12,538 bases of DNA from Candidatus Roizmanbacteria bacterium CG_4_10_14_0_8_um_filter_39_9 (GCA_002784505.1 PFLF01000031.1:1-12538), one strand, 5' to 3'. Positions 5,318 through 11,800 are shown, counted from the stretch's first letter. Program-made: numbers and translations. The notes: generated by a model not told the origin, from the letters alone.

Positions 5318-6619
5318 ATGAGTGGACAAAATTACCTCTATTTTGCTAAAGCAAAACGTCATACTTATTGGAAAGATATTTCAGAGCGTGATTGGTTTGA
5401 TTGGAATTGGCAGATAAAAAACCGCGTCACCGATCCTCTCCTCCTCCAAAAACTTCTTCATCTAAGCGGTAAAGAAACAAAAAATATTCAAGACTCACTT
5501 AAAATTTTGCGGATGGCACTCAGCCCCTATTTTCTCTCCCAGATAGATATGGATGATCCCCATTGCCCCATCCGTATGCAGTCTGTACCAACCCTATATG
5601 AGACAATAATTTCAAAAGCGGACCACGAGGATCCTCTGAATGAAGAAGAGGACTGCCCGGTAAAAGGGCTTGAGGGCGTTTTAACCCATCGTTATCCAGA
5701 CCGACTCATCATTTATGTAACCTATCAATGCAGTATGTACTGTCGACACTGCACGCGCAGAAGACACGCCGGCGAAACGGATATTCCCACTCCTCTTCCA
5801 TTGATTGAAAAGGCCGTTGACTATATAAGAAAAACAAAAAACATCAGAGATGTTCTTATAAGCGGCGGAGACCCTCTTACTCTAAAGACCGAGTATCTTG
5901 AAAAGATTATTAAACTAATCCGTACGGTAAAACATGTGGAGGTTGTACGAATTGGAACAAGGGTCCCGGTGGTCATGCCGATGAGAATAACCGATGAGCT
6001 GATAACAATGCTTAAAAAATATCACCCTATTTGGATAAATACTCATTTCAATCATCCAAAAGAAATGACCGATCTTTCAAGTCGGGCATGTCAAAAAATT
6101 GTTGACGGCGGTATCCCCCTTGGGAACCAAACAGTGCTTTTGCGAGGAATAAACAACCATCCTCTTATTATCAAAAAGTTAATGAAATTGCTTGTTGCAA
6201 ATCGGGTCCGACCCTATTACCTGTTTCAGTGTGATTTGTCTCAAGGGATTGAACACTTTCGAACTAAGATCTCAGAAGGGATTGAAATTATCGAAAACCT
6301 GCGCGGTCATACCTCCGGTTTTGCCATCCCTGTCTTTGCGGTTGACGGCCTGGGAGGAGGAGGAAAAACGCCGCTCGGCCCCAACTATGTTGTCTCACAA
6401 AGTAACCATAAATGGGTCTTCCGTAATTTTGAAGGGTTAATGTTTGCCTATACGGAACCAAAAGATTATACGTATGAGCCCCCTTCTCAAATGGATAAAT
6501 ATATAGATGAAGAAGATAAGAAGCATATCTTGGGAGTTTCCGAAATTCTCTCTTCTCAAAGTAATAAAGTAAATATTATCCCTGAAGGTTTGGCACGCCA
6601 CAAAAGAAGGACAAAATAG
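5318..6619 (+). CDS. kamA: Lysine 2,3-aminomutase (radical SAM, PLP)
   Basis: A 433-residue radical-SAM enzyme interconverting L-alpha-lysine and L-beta-lysine. The N-terminal W-K-D-I-S...W-x-D-W-x-W-Q region is typical of KamA. The [4Fe-4S] ligands are C138, C142 and C145, the SAM-contacting SGGDPL is at 182-187, and the PLP-binding lysine is K350 in GGGGKTP. D306 (QCDLS) and D343 (VDG) match the two aspartates that hold the substrate's epsilon-amino group in clostridial KamA, pointing to lysine rather than glutamate. Length is that of the family. Beta-lysine can feed N-epsilon-acetyl-beta-lysine (an osmolyte), lysine catabolism or EF-P modification; no dedicated partner of these is certain here. 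The start overlaps a two-codon frame (ATG at 5313, TGA at 5319-5321). An intrinsic terminator follows at 6645. Confidence 0.95.
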   Translation: MSGQNYLYFAKAKRHTYWKDISERDWFDWNWQIKNRVTDPLLLQKLLHLSGKETKNIQDSLKILRMALSPYFLSQIDMDDPHCPIRMQSVPTLYETIISKADHEDPLNEEEDCPVKGLEGVLTHRYPDRLIIYVTYQCSMYCRHCTRRRHAGETDIPTPLPLIEKAVDYIRKTKNIRDVLISGGDPLTLKTEYLEKIIKLIRTVKHVEVVRIGTRVPVVMPMRITDELITMLKKYHPIWINTHFNHPKEMTDLSSRACQKIVDGGIPLGNQTVLLRGINNHPLIIKKLMKLLVANRVRPYYLFQCDLSQGIEHFRTKISEGIEIIENLRGHTSGFAIPVFAVDGLGGGGKTPLGPNYVVSQSNHKWVFRNFEGLMFAYTEPKDYTYEPPSQMDKYIDEEDKKHILGVSEILSSQSNKVNIIPEGLARHKRRTK

Positions 6620-6628
6620 CCTATGTGT

Positions 6629-7180
6629 CTAGCTCGGTTTCCCTCCGGTTAAGGAACCGGTTTTTCTTATAATCACCACAAAAGACGCCATTTCCAAAAC
6701 CACAACCAATCCCATGAGTGCGCTCAAAAAATTTAGGCGAAAGAATGCCACGTGTAGAAAGACAAAAAACATTACCAAATAGGTAAACCGTTGAATTCGG
6801 TACCACCAAATTCTAAGACCGCTCAAACTTAAGTTGTTTGAAGTAAGGAATAACAAGAGTAAAATCATAAAAGCAATCGCGCCCATAGTCTCACTCGTCC
6901 CCTGAGGAAGTGCTCCTTGCAAAGAGTCTAAGAAAAATATTTTTACAAACGAGATGTGTGCAAACGCAAAAAAATACATCAATATGCCCAAGTATCTTCT
7001 ATAAATTCTCAAAATGGCAAGGATTTTATTTCTGAGTCCCAGTCTTTCTCCGATCCCTGGTAGCAGAGTAAGTATGTAGGTTATAAGTGAGGCTTGGCCA
7101 CACAAGCTCCCTATATTATAAAAATACGCATAAAGATAATTATGTGAATGAAACACACCAAACACGATCACAACAAACAA
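6629..7180 (-). CDS. Ferric-reductase/MsrQ-like haem membrane protein, start uncertain
   Basis: A 183-residue membrane protein with about five hydrophobic helices, matching the ferric reductase-like transmembrane domain whose bacterial members (MsrQ type) carry b-haem and pass electrons across the membrane. Y-R-R-Y-L-G-I-L-M-Y-F-F-A-F-A-H75 fits the RRxLGLxxFxxxxxH helix, and W-W-Y-R-I-Q130-R-F-T-Y...F-L-H143 fits the WxxLHRLxY...LHY helix. H75 and H143 are kept, but the LHR histidine is Q130. The start is unclear: the frame opens at 7201 with no ATG; TTG at 7178-7180 is the best in-frame choice. An out-of-frame ATG at 7184-7186, five bases after TATACG, hints at an indel in the first codons. 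It converges on kamA with a 9-base gap. A periplasmic MsrP-like partner is not in the window. Confidence 0.72.
   Translation of the reverse strand: MFVVIVFGVFHSHNYLYAYFYNIGSLCGQASLITYILTLLPGIGERLGLRNKILAILRIYRRYLGILMYFFAFAHISFVKIFFLDSLQGALPQGTSETMGAIAFMILLLLFLTSNNLSLSGLRIWWYRIQRFTYLVMFFVFLHVAFFRLNFLSALMGLVVVLEMASFVVIIRKTGSLTGGKPS
6645..6666 (+). terminator. Intrinsic terminator of kamA
   Basis: A perfect 6-bp stem CCGGTT/AACCGG with loop AAGG, followed directly by TTTTTC. It begins 25 bases after the kamA stop and lies inside the last codons of the convergent gene. On the minus strand no T-run follows, so it should stop only plus-strand transcription. Confidence 0.8.
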
Positions 7181-7287
7181 GACATTAAAACGTATACAAC
7201 GTTAAACACATATAGTATCTTTTGTCTCTGTGATATAAAAAAACTATAAGTTTTATTTAAAAATGTTTCCATAAATGAATGGTGTTG

Positions 7288-7302
7288 TTTCATTTCATTT
7301 CA
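7288..7302. repeat. Three tandem TTTCA units
   Basis: TTTCATTTCATTTCA in the 180-base gap between the two minus-strand genes. The rest of this gap holds an imperfectly terminator-like stem (AGGTTA/TAACCT, 7328-7345) without a useful T-run on the minus strand, and no reading frame I can support. Confidence 0.5.
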
Positions 7303-7360
7303 ATCCTGTCTTCAATAACTCTTTCATAGGTTATAAATTTAACCTTTTGCATGGGTATTA

Positions 7361-8197
7361 TTATAATCCTGATGCGTCTCGATTAGCGCGGTAATTGGAC
7401 CCAATTTCGGGTTTGTTAAATGAGTTAAATGCATCTTTTATATCAAAATATTCTGCAAACTCCTGAAAACTTTCCGCAACTAAATCAGGGGGGGCTTCAC
7501 GCGATAATAGAAAATCTTTGGAAAAACGGGTGGTAATAGCACACGTAAAAAGGCCGGCAGATTTTGCTGCCATTACTCCTCGCGGGTCATCTTCAAATGC
7601 ACAAACTTGCCCTCTCATTTGCTCAAGTATATTAAGTGAGATAAAAGCGATATTGAAGATTTCAGGGTTGGGTTTCGGATGGGTTGTTGATTCCTTAGAT
7701 TTAATGCGGTATTCGGGGAAAAGTGGTTTAAGTCCCGTTTTCATTAAAAAAATATCAATATCACGCCTTATGGCTGTACTCGCTATTGCTAATTTGTCTA
7801 CCCCGCTTATCGCGAGAGCCCGAACAAAAGCAACAGCGCCCGGAACCTCTTCTCCCTCATGAAGTAAAATGTCTTTATACAATTTATCCTTAATCGTGAC
7901 AATTTCTTTAAGGAGCGGGTGCGTTGAATTAATCGCTCTGCTGTCTGCAACGCCGGTCATAAGAAAAATCTCCCAAACAGCTGCTTCCAACGTATGAACA
8001 GGAGCGTTTAAAAATGCGTTGGAATTATCTTGAATAGAAAGTTCTATTAATTTTTGAATACTGTGCCGTTTACCAATTTCATGGACAGCAACTAAGCGGG
8101 CCCTTTCGTGCAAGGCTGTCTCGGGATTGCTGGATTTATTATCTAAAAGAGTATCGTCGATATCGAATATGGCACCCTCAACTTTAAAATTTATCAT
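7361..8197 (-). CDS. HAD-superfamily phosphatase/phosphoglucomutase-like hydrolase
   Basis: A 278-residue cytoplasmic hydrolase. All four HAD motifs are present: motif I D12-I-D14-D-T-L (D12 nucleophile, D14 acid/base), motif II I-A-S140-T141, motif III lysine K175 in THPKPNP, and motif IV E202-D203-D204 in CAFEDDPRG. Residues about 20-115 form a helical C1 cap, as in beta-phosphoglucomutase and phosphoglycolate-phosphatase relatives. The KPNP and EDDPRGVMAAKSAG signatures put it in that subfamily, but the substrate cannot be read from sequence. A C-terminal extension (250-278) goes beyond the usual core. The start is the ATG at 8195-8197, which puts motif I at the normal distance; no Shine-Dalgarno and no strong promoter are visible. 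It diverges from the 8306 gene. Confidence 0.94.
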   Translation of the reverse strand: MINFKVEGAIFDIDDTLLDNKSSNPETALHERARLVAVHEIGKRHSIQKLIELSIQDNSNAFLNAPVHTLEAAVWEIFLMTGVADSRAINSTHPLLKEIVTIKDKLYKDILLHEGEEVPGAVAFVRALAISGVDKLAIASTAIRRDIDIFLMKTGLKPLFPEYRIKSKESTTHPKPNPEIFNIAFISLNILEQMRGQVCAFEDDPRGVMAAKSAGLFTCAITTRFSKDFLLSREAPPDLVAESFQEFAEYFDIKDAFNSFNKPEIGSNYRANRDASGL

Positions 8198-8223
8198 GTG
8201 GGTTTGAGTTTTAGCTTATTGTG

Positions 8224-8239
8224 TAATAATACATTATTA
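8224..8239. repeat. AT-only perfect inverted repeat in a divergent promoter region
   Basis: TAATAAT and ATTATTA arms (7 bp each) around AC. It sits 26 bases upstream of the HAD start and 67 bases upstream of the 8306 start, a position suited to an operator. A TTTTTT run follows on the plus strand, so a hairpin is also possible. Being AT-only, it could be chance. Confidence 0.4.
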
Positions 8240-8293
8240 TGTTTTTTATATCTTTATTTGCGCCCTAAGCCGAAGCAGTAATGGGCTATTTTG

Positions 8294-8299
8294 TATAAT
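8294..8299 (+). promoter_or_regulatory. -10 box of the frameshifted membrane-protein gene
   Basis: Perfect TATAAT six bases before the ATG at 8306, the leaderless spacing. It supports 8306, not the internal ATG at 8362, as the original start. Confidence 0.6.
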
Positions 8300-8305
8300 G
8301 CATAC

Positions 8306-8850
8306 ATGGATCCGTTTGTTATTAAGGTCTTTTTTCTCTCGTCATTGGAATTATATGGGTAATGGTTTCTACTTCCCTCGCCGAACGGATTAGTGGAAAA
8401 CTGGGAGGAATAATTGTTGGGCTTATTTTAATAACATCAACAATCTATTGGTCAATAAATAATATTCATATCGATCATAAACTTATTCCAAAAAAGATAG
8501 TAAACAGCCCCTTATGGATAAAGGCTATAATGACGGGAACTGTCATTGGCGCAATTGTAATTATCAGTAAATTAGCAGGGCCAAAGTGGGGCGGAATATT
8601 TGCTACTTTTCCAGCATTAACTATTTCAACGATCTTAATTACAGTTAGATCGGGTGGAGTTGAATTCACTCGTCTGATTGCTAAAAATGTTTTAATAAGC
8701 ACGACCACAACCATAAGCATCTTTGCGGTTTTGTGTTATTTTCTTTATCCGATTGCTGGCGTAATTTTAGGAACAATCCTTTCATATTTTGGACTTTTTG
8801 TTATCAGTGTTCCTCTTTATTTTTTAGTCCTTAGTAAAATTAAGAAATAG
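8306..8850 (+). pseudogene. Polytopic membrane protein with a frameshift in a T6 run
   Basis: From the promoter-supported ATG at 8306 the frame reads MDPFVIKVFF and then stops after eight more codons. The -1 frame from 8335 continues as SLVIGIIWVMVSTSLAERI and stays open to the TAG at 8848-8850. Adding one T to the run at 8330-8335 would give one 181-residue protein with about five to six helices. It carries two related glycine-rich turns, S-G-K-L-G-G-I-I-V-G early and G-P-K-W-G-G-I-F-A-T-F-P-A-L later, suggesting an internal duplication of a half-unit. The first half looks shorter than the second, so an internal deletion may also have occurred. The visible intact part would otherwise be a 162-residue protein from 8362. 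Function unknown. It is either a real inactivating or slippage site or a sequencing indel. Confidence 0.6.
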
Positions 8851-8856
8851 TTGTTT

Positions 8857-8938
8857 AGATTGTTATAACAATCTGATTGTAGATTTTCACGGGAATCGTA
8901 ACTCTACGATAACCAAACCTGTGGCTTGTATCTACAAG
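8857..8938. repeat. Cluster of three inverted repeats (possible terminator or structured RNA)
   Basis: Three consecutive perfect stems: AGATTGTTATAACAATCT (8857-8874, fully palindromic), ATCGTA-ACTC-TACGAT (8895-8910) and CTTGTA-TC-TACAAG (8925-8938). The first begins six bases after the stop of the 8306 gene. A GGGGGTATTTTT stretch follows the third. No stem has an immediate long T-run, so a simple terminator is not certain. The rest of the gap up to 9003 shows no gene. Confidence 0.5.
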
Positions 8939-9003
8939 GGGGTATTTTTGATATAGGTCTGTAACTTAAATCGGAGAAGAGTTAATTGAACCGCCTTGCA
9001 TAT

Positions 9004-9917
9004 TTAAAGTTTGATGTGGATATTTCCGTCTGTGTCAAGATATTTGTTGCCAACGATCAAGCATCCTTGAGTTAGTATTATTTCTCCAGGTTGCGATAAT
9101 AAATATTCTGAATTGCATCCTCTTCCCGGGGCTACGACAGGTTCTGTAGTCAATATGTTCCGTAATGAAAGGCTGTTCATCGGCAAAAATTCAAATTTAA
9201 CTGAGACATTCTCTCCAATATAAGTACGGCTGATAAACAAAAATCCATCATTCGCCTCATCATAAAGCACGCCTCTATCATTTGAGTCGAAATTAATATT
9301 GCCTAAAACAATATTGTTGTTTCTATCTAATAGAATATAAGAAGTGCTTTTTCCTTGGCTTACTTTTCTAAAAAACCAGTGCTTTAATGTACGGCTGCAC
9401 CTTCAAATTTATATTTGACCGTATCATACTTATACGTTTCCGCTTCGAACTTTCTAACATCTACGATGTTGATTTCTCCTTCCTTTTCGTTAATGATGAA
9501 TTTGTCTCCTTCAGCCCAACTGATAAAAGAACTAGATAAATTTCCCTGACCCTCAGAACAGGTTATTCTATCTTCTCCCAACACTTCACTTACATCGTAT
9601 TCATATCCTTGTTTATCCCTTATTCCATACAGACACTTTTCACTATTACCAGTCGGATAAACATAGAAGAGAAAATGATTGTTCAGTGATGGATAAATTC
9701 GTATCATTTGACTCATGTATTTTGTTGCCGATGGTTGATATACTAGTTGCTGAGTTGGTTGCAAACCAGTTTGTAAATTTTTACCAAAAATTAAACCACT
9801 CCAAAAAGTGGCACCCAAGATAATTAAACCTCCAGTTAGTATTCCAATTTTCATAATTGGTTTATTCCAACACGAAAAACTTTTTTTTTCATTTTGGGCT
9901 GAAGTAAGTTCAATCAT
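9004..9917 (-). pseudogene. One-pass exported protein broken by a -1 frameshift
   Basis: Two overlapping minus-strand frames read as one gene. The first starts at the ATG at 9915-9917: a polar N-terminus, one helix (about residues 21-44, IMKIGILTGGLIILGATFWS region), a Gln/Thr-rich linker, then a beta-rich outside domain, ending at 9384 after GAAVH. The second frame is open from 9402, has no ATG at its head, and carries on with the same kind of beta-rich sequence to TAA at 9004 (ending DGNIHIKL). A -1 shift near 9400 would give one protein of about 304 residues. Cysteines occur in both halves (C95 and C120 in the first). I recognise no family. The second half alone could start only at GTG 9268-9270, which would discard coding-like sequence. 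Confidence 0.55.
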
Positions 9918-9982
9918 ATATTTTTAATATTGAAGTCCCTTACTATAAACTCTACCATATTTTAGTATATTAGGCGCCAACT

Positions 9983-10020
9983 GGCTCCCCCAGGCTGATG
10001 TAATCAGGACATGCTTCTAA
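9983..10020. repeat. C-rich dispersed repeat, copy A
   Basis: Contains GGCTCCCCCAGGCTG, followed by a diverged stretch shared with copy B at 10401 (aligned ATG-C-TT-T-TAAT end). It lies between the frameshifted exported protein and the four-Cys protein. See copy B. Confidence 0.5.
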
Positions 10021-10031
10021 TTGAATTCCAA

Positions 10032-10059
10032 TTGTTTATACTGTAATTTTTGCTAATCT
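10032..10059 (+). promoter_or_regulatory. Promoter of the four-Cys protein
   Basis: TTGTTT (10032-10037), 16-base spacer, then an extended -10 TGC-TAATCT (hexamer 10054-10059), seven bases before the ATG at 10067; leaderless spacing. Confidence 0.5.
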
Positions 10060-10066
10060 TATAGAT

Positions 10067-10333
10067 ATGAAAAAACCTCTTTTATATTTAATAGTAGCGA
10101 TTGTCGTTGTAGTTGGTATATTGGTTGCCTTTTCTATGTTTTCAAAAAAATCTGACAACGCGAGTTTATATGCTGGATCGGACGAATGTTCTCAATACTC
10201 CAACAAGGATGGTTATGCTGGTTGTATGAGCTTGGTCAACGGGAAAGAAAAGAGATGCAAATTTAAGGTAAATAATAAAATAAACGAAGCAACTCAAAAA
10301 ATGGAATTTGAATACCTTTGTATACAAAAATAA
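10067..10333 (+). CDS. Small exported four-cysteine protein, unknown function
   Basis: An 88-residue protein with a hydrophobic signal/anchor at about residues 5-25 (Leu, Val and Ile rich after two Lys) and a 60-residue lysine-rich outside part. That part holds exactly four cysteines (C41, C53, C64, C85), enough for two disulfides in a mini-domain. No signal peptidase II lipobox is present, so it is probably tethered by its N-terminal helix. It begins at an ATG seven bases after an extended -10 box and has no Shine-Dalgarno. It is flanked on both sides by copies of a C-rich repeat. I recognise no family. Confidence 0.75.
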   Translation: MKKPLLYLIVAIVVVVGILVAFSMFSKKSDNASLYAGSDECSQYSNKDGYAGCMSLVNGKEKRCKFKVNNKINEATQKMEFEYLCIQK

Positions 10334-10400
10334 TAAAAGTTATTTGTCTCCACGCCCTTTTTTTCAGACTAATGTGCTTGTGTTGTGATTCGCTTTAGTT

Positions 10401-10441
10401 AGCTCCCCCCAGGCTGTGGCATTGAGAATATGTTTTGTCTA
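10401..10441. repeat. C-rich dispersed repeat, copy B
   Basis: Contains AGCTCCCCCCAGGCTG and a following diverged half that aligns with copy A (9983-10020). Same orientation as copy A, so the pair forms imperfect direct repeats flanking the four-Cys gene. The remaining gap from 10334 shows no gene and no clear terminator. Confidence 0.5.
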
Positions 10442-10463
10442 ATATATATCTCACTAATAAAAC

Positions 10464-11600
10464 CTAGACAACAAATTCCTGCCAGTTTTCTTTATTGACT
10501 AAGGTTGAAGTTGCTTTAGGATACCCGGTTATCCATGAATTTGGAGTTTTTACAGATTTTTTCCCATATTTAAATTTAAAACTATATAATTTACCTTCCG
10601 TTTCCTCAATCATATCTATTTCCGCCCCACTCGTTAGACGCCAAAAATATTGAGAGAAAAGTTTTTGTTCATAGCTTAATTTTTTCATTCGTTCAATAAT
10701 TAAAAAATTCTCCCATAATTTTCCGGCGTCATCTCGGCTATCAAGTAAATTTAAGTTCCCTATTATTGAGTTCCGAACTCCTGTATCATAAAAAAATATC
10801 TTATCCATTTTTGTCACTTCTTTACGTAAATTTCTACTAAATCCTGGTAAACGAAAGATTATTAAAGATTTTTCTAATAAATTAATATACCTATCAACTG
10901 TTGTACGGTTAATTTCCAAGGCACTACTTAATTCACTTATTGAAACTTGGTTGCCAATTTGAAAAGACAATAGCTTCAACAGATCGTGTATTTTTGACGA
11001 ATTTCTAATATCCCCAAATTCGAGTAAATCTTTATATAAATAATTATTGGTTAAATTTTCCAAATATTTTGTTTTCTCTTGAATGCCCATTAATGAAAAT
11101 ATCTCAGGGTATGATCCATAGATTAATCTCTCTTCTATTTGTGTTTCCATCTCATAAGGTGTGTTTACGACTCGAAGTTCTTTTTGAGAAATAGGAAATA
11201 ATTTATAACTATAGATTCTTCCCGTAAGTGGCTCGCTAATTTTGCTGGCTAAATCAAGAGATGATGATCCGGTAACAATTATTTTTAATCTTGGAAAATT
11301 ATCCAACAAAATTTTTAAACTTAATCCAATTTCAGGAATTCGTTGCGCTTCATCAATGAATACCGCATCGTATCCAGTAACCAAAAGCGTCAACCTAGAT
11401 AATTCTCGACTAGTTAATAGTTCCCACCAAGAGCCTCTTTGGTCACCATTCAAAATTAAAGTATTCCAGTTAAATTCCTTAAGCAAATCGTTGACAAGGG
11501 TAGTCTTCCCAACTTGTCTCGGACCATAAATTACTAGCCCTTTATTTGTTTTTTTCAAATCATTTTTTAAAATAGAAAGCAGTTTGCGTTGAATTTTCAT
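10464..11600 (-). CDS. AAA-type ATPase with DUF4143 C-terminal domain
   Basis: A 378-residue cytoplasmic ATPase of the AAA_14 + DUF4143 family. Walker A is G26-P-R-Q-V-G-K32-T33-T34, Walker B is V-F-I-D83-E84-A-Q, a sensor-like T110-G-S-S-S follows, and L-T-G-R128 closes the ATPase core. Residues about 190-260 look like a winged-helix segment (SISELSSALEINRTTVDRYI). The C-terminal DUF4143 part resembles a PD-(D/E)XK fold: F-W-R-L-T-S-G-A-E-I-D aligns with the family's SGxExD strand, but the usual ExK reads K-F-K (LYSFKFKY), so the acidic catalytic residue seems lost. Family members are common in bacteria and archaea, often accessory, and no cellular role is firmly established. The start is fixed by a near-consensus promoter six bases upstream. 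Confidence 0.92.
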   Translation of the reverse strand: MKIQRKLLSILKNDLKKTNKGLVIYGPRQVGKTTLVNDLLKEFNWNTLILNGDQRGSWWELLTSRELSRLTLLVTGYDAVFIDEAQRIPEIGLSLKILLDNFPRLKIIVTGSSSLDLASKISEPLTGRIYSYKLFPISQKELRVVNTPYEMETQIEERLIYGSYPEIFSLMGIQEKTKYLENLTNNYLYKDLLEFGDIRNSSKIHDLLKLLSFQIGNQVSISELSSALEINRTTVDRYINLLEKSLIIFRLPGFSRNLRKEVTKMDKIFFYDTGVRNSIIGNLNLLDSRDDAGKLWENFLIIERMKKLSYEQKLFSQYFWRLTSGAEIDMIEETEGKLYSFKFKYGKKSVKTPNSWITGYPKATSTLVNKENWQEFVV

Positions 11601-11606
11601 ATTTTG

Positions 11607-11635
11607 ATGATAGCAAACATCATTCTTGTTGTCAA
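11607..11635 (-). promoter_or_regulatory. Near-consensus leaderless promoter of the AAA/DUF4143 gene
   Basis: Minus strand TTGACA (11630-11635), exactly 17 bases, then TATCAT (11607-11612) preceded by TGC, then six bases to the ATG at 11600. The predicted transcription start is the A of the ATG. It is the strongest promoter in the window. Confidence 0.8.
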
Positions 11636-11640
11636 CCGTA

Positions 11641-11684
11641 AACGAGCTATTTCCGTTAGTATAGTAGCAGTAACGAAGCTATTT
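11641..11684. repeat. Short direct repeat upstream of the ATPase promoter
   Basis: AACGAGCTATTT (11641-11652) and AACGAAGCTATTT (11672-11684), about 31 bases apart (three helical turns), just upstream of the -35 of the ATPase gene. They could be paired binding sites for a regulator; the evidence is only position and similarity. Confidence 0.35.
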
Positions 11685-11726
11685 AACTTATATTTGAGGC
11701 TGATAGACGAGTTCCTTTTATTGACC

Positions 11727-11747
11727 GGGGAGGTGGGTTTTGGGGGG
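11727..11747 (+). other. G-rich tract
   Basis: Runs of G4, G2, G3 and G6 within 21 bases, in an otherwise AT-rich 200-base intergenic gap (11601-11800). It could at most form a two-tetrad quadruplex. No gene is seen in the gap. Confidence 0.35.
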
Positions 11748-11787
11748 TTGTTCCATCCTTAATATGTATCTTTTGAAATCGGAAATG

Positions 11788-11793
11788 TATAAT
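11788..11793 (+). promoter_or_regulatory. -10 box of the GrpB-type pseudogene
   Basis: Perfect TATAAT seven bases before the ATG at 11801, with the same leaderless spacing as intact genes; the promoter is still intact although the gene is broken. Confidence 0.6.
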
Positions 11794-11800
11794 TTAATCT

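Noticed and set aside
7328..7345. AGGTTA/TAACCT stem as terminator of the HAD gene
   Set aside because: On the minus strand no T-run follows the stem, and no plus-strand gene precedes it.
8330..8338. Programmed -1 frameshift at the T6 run
   Set aside because: The zero-frame codons TTT TTT CTC do not form a canonical X-XXY-YYZ heptamer and no downstream stimulator is obvious; kept only as one option under the frameshift finding.
8972..9003. tRNA-like look of the GGAGAAG/CTTCTCC region and a GGSINSSPI-like minus-strand reading
   Set aside because: No matching second acceptor arm within 90 bases, no T-arm pairing and no CCA; a tRNA cannot be folded.
9268..9270. GTG as a genuine start of a separate 88-residue gene ending at 9004
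   Set aside because: The same frame is open and coding-like for 44 more codons upstream, and there is no promoter or ribosome site at the GTG.
11727..11747. Stable G-quadruplex
   Set aside because: Only one or two G-tracts are three or longer with usable loops; at best a two-tetrad form, so listed as a G-rich tract only.
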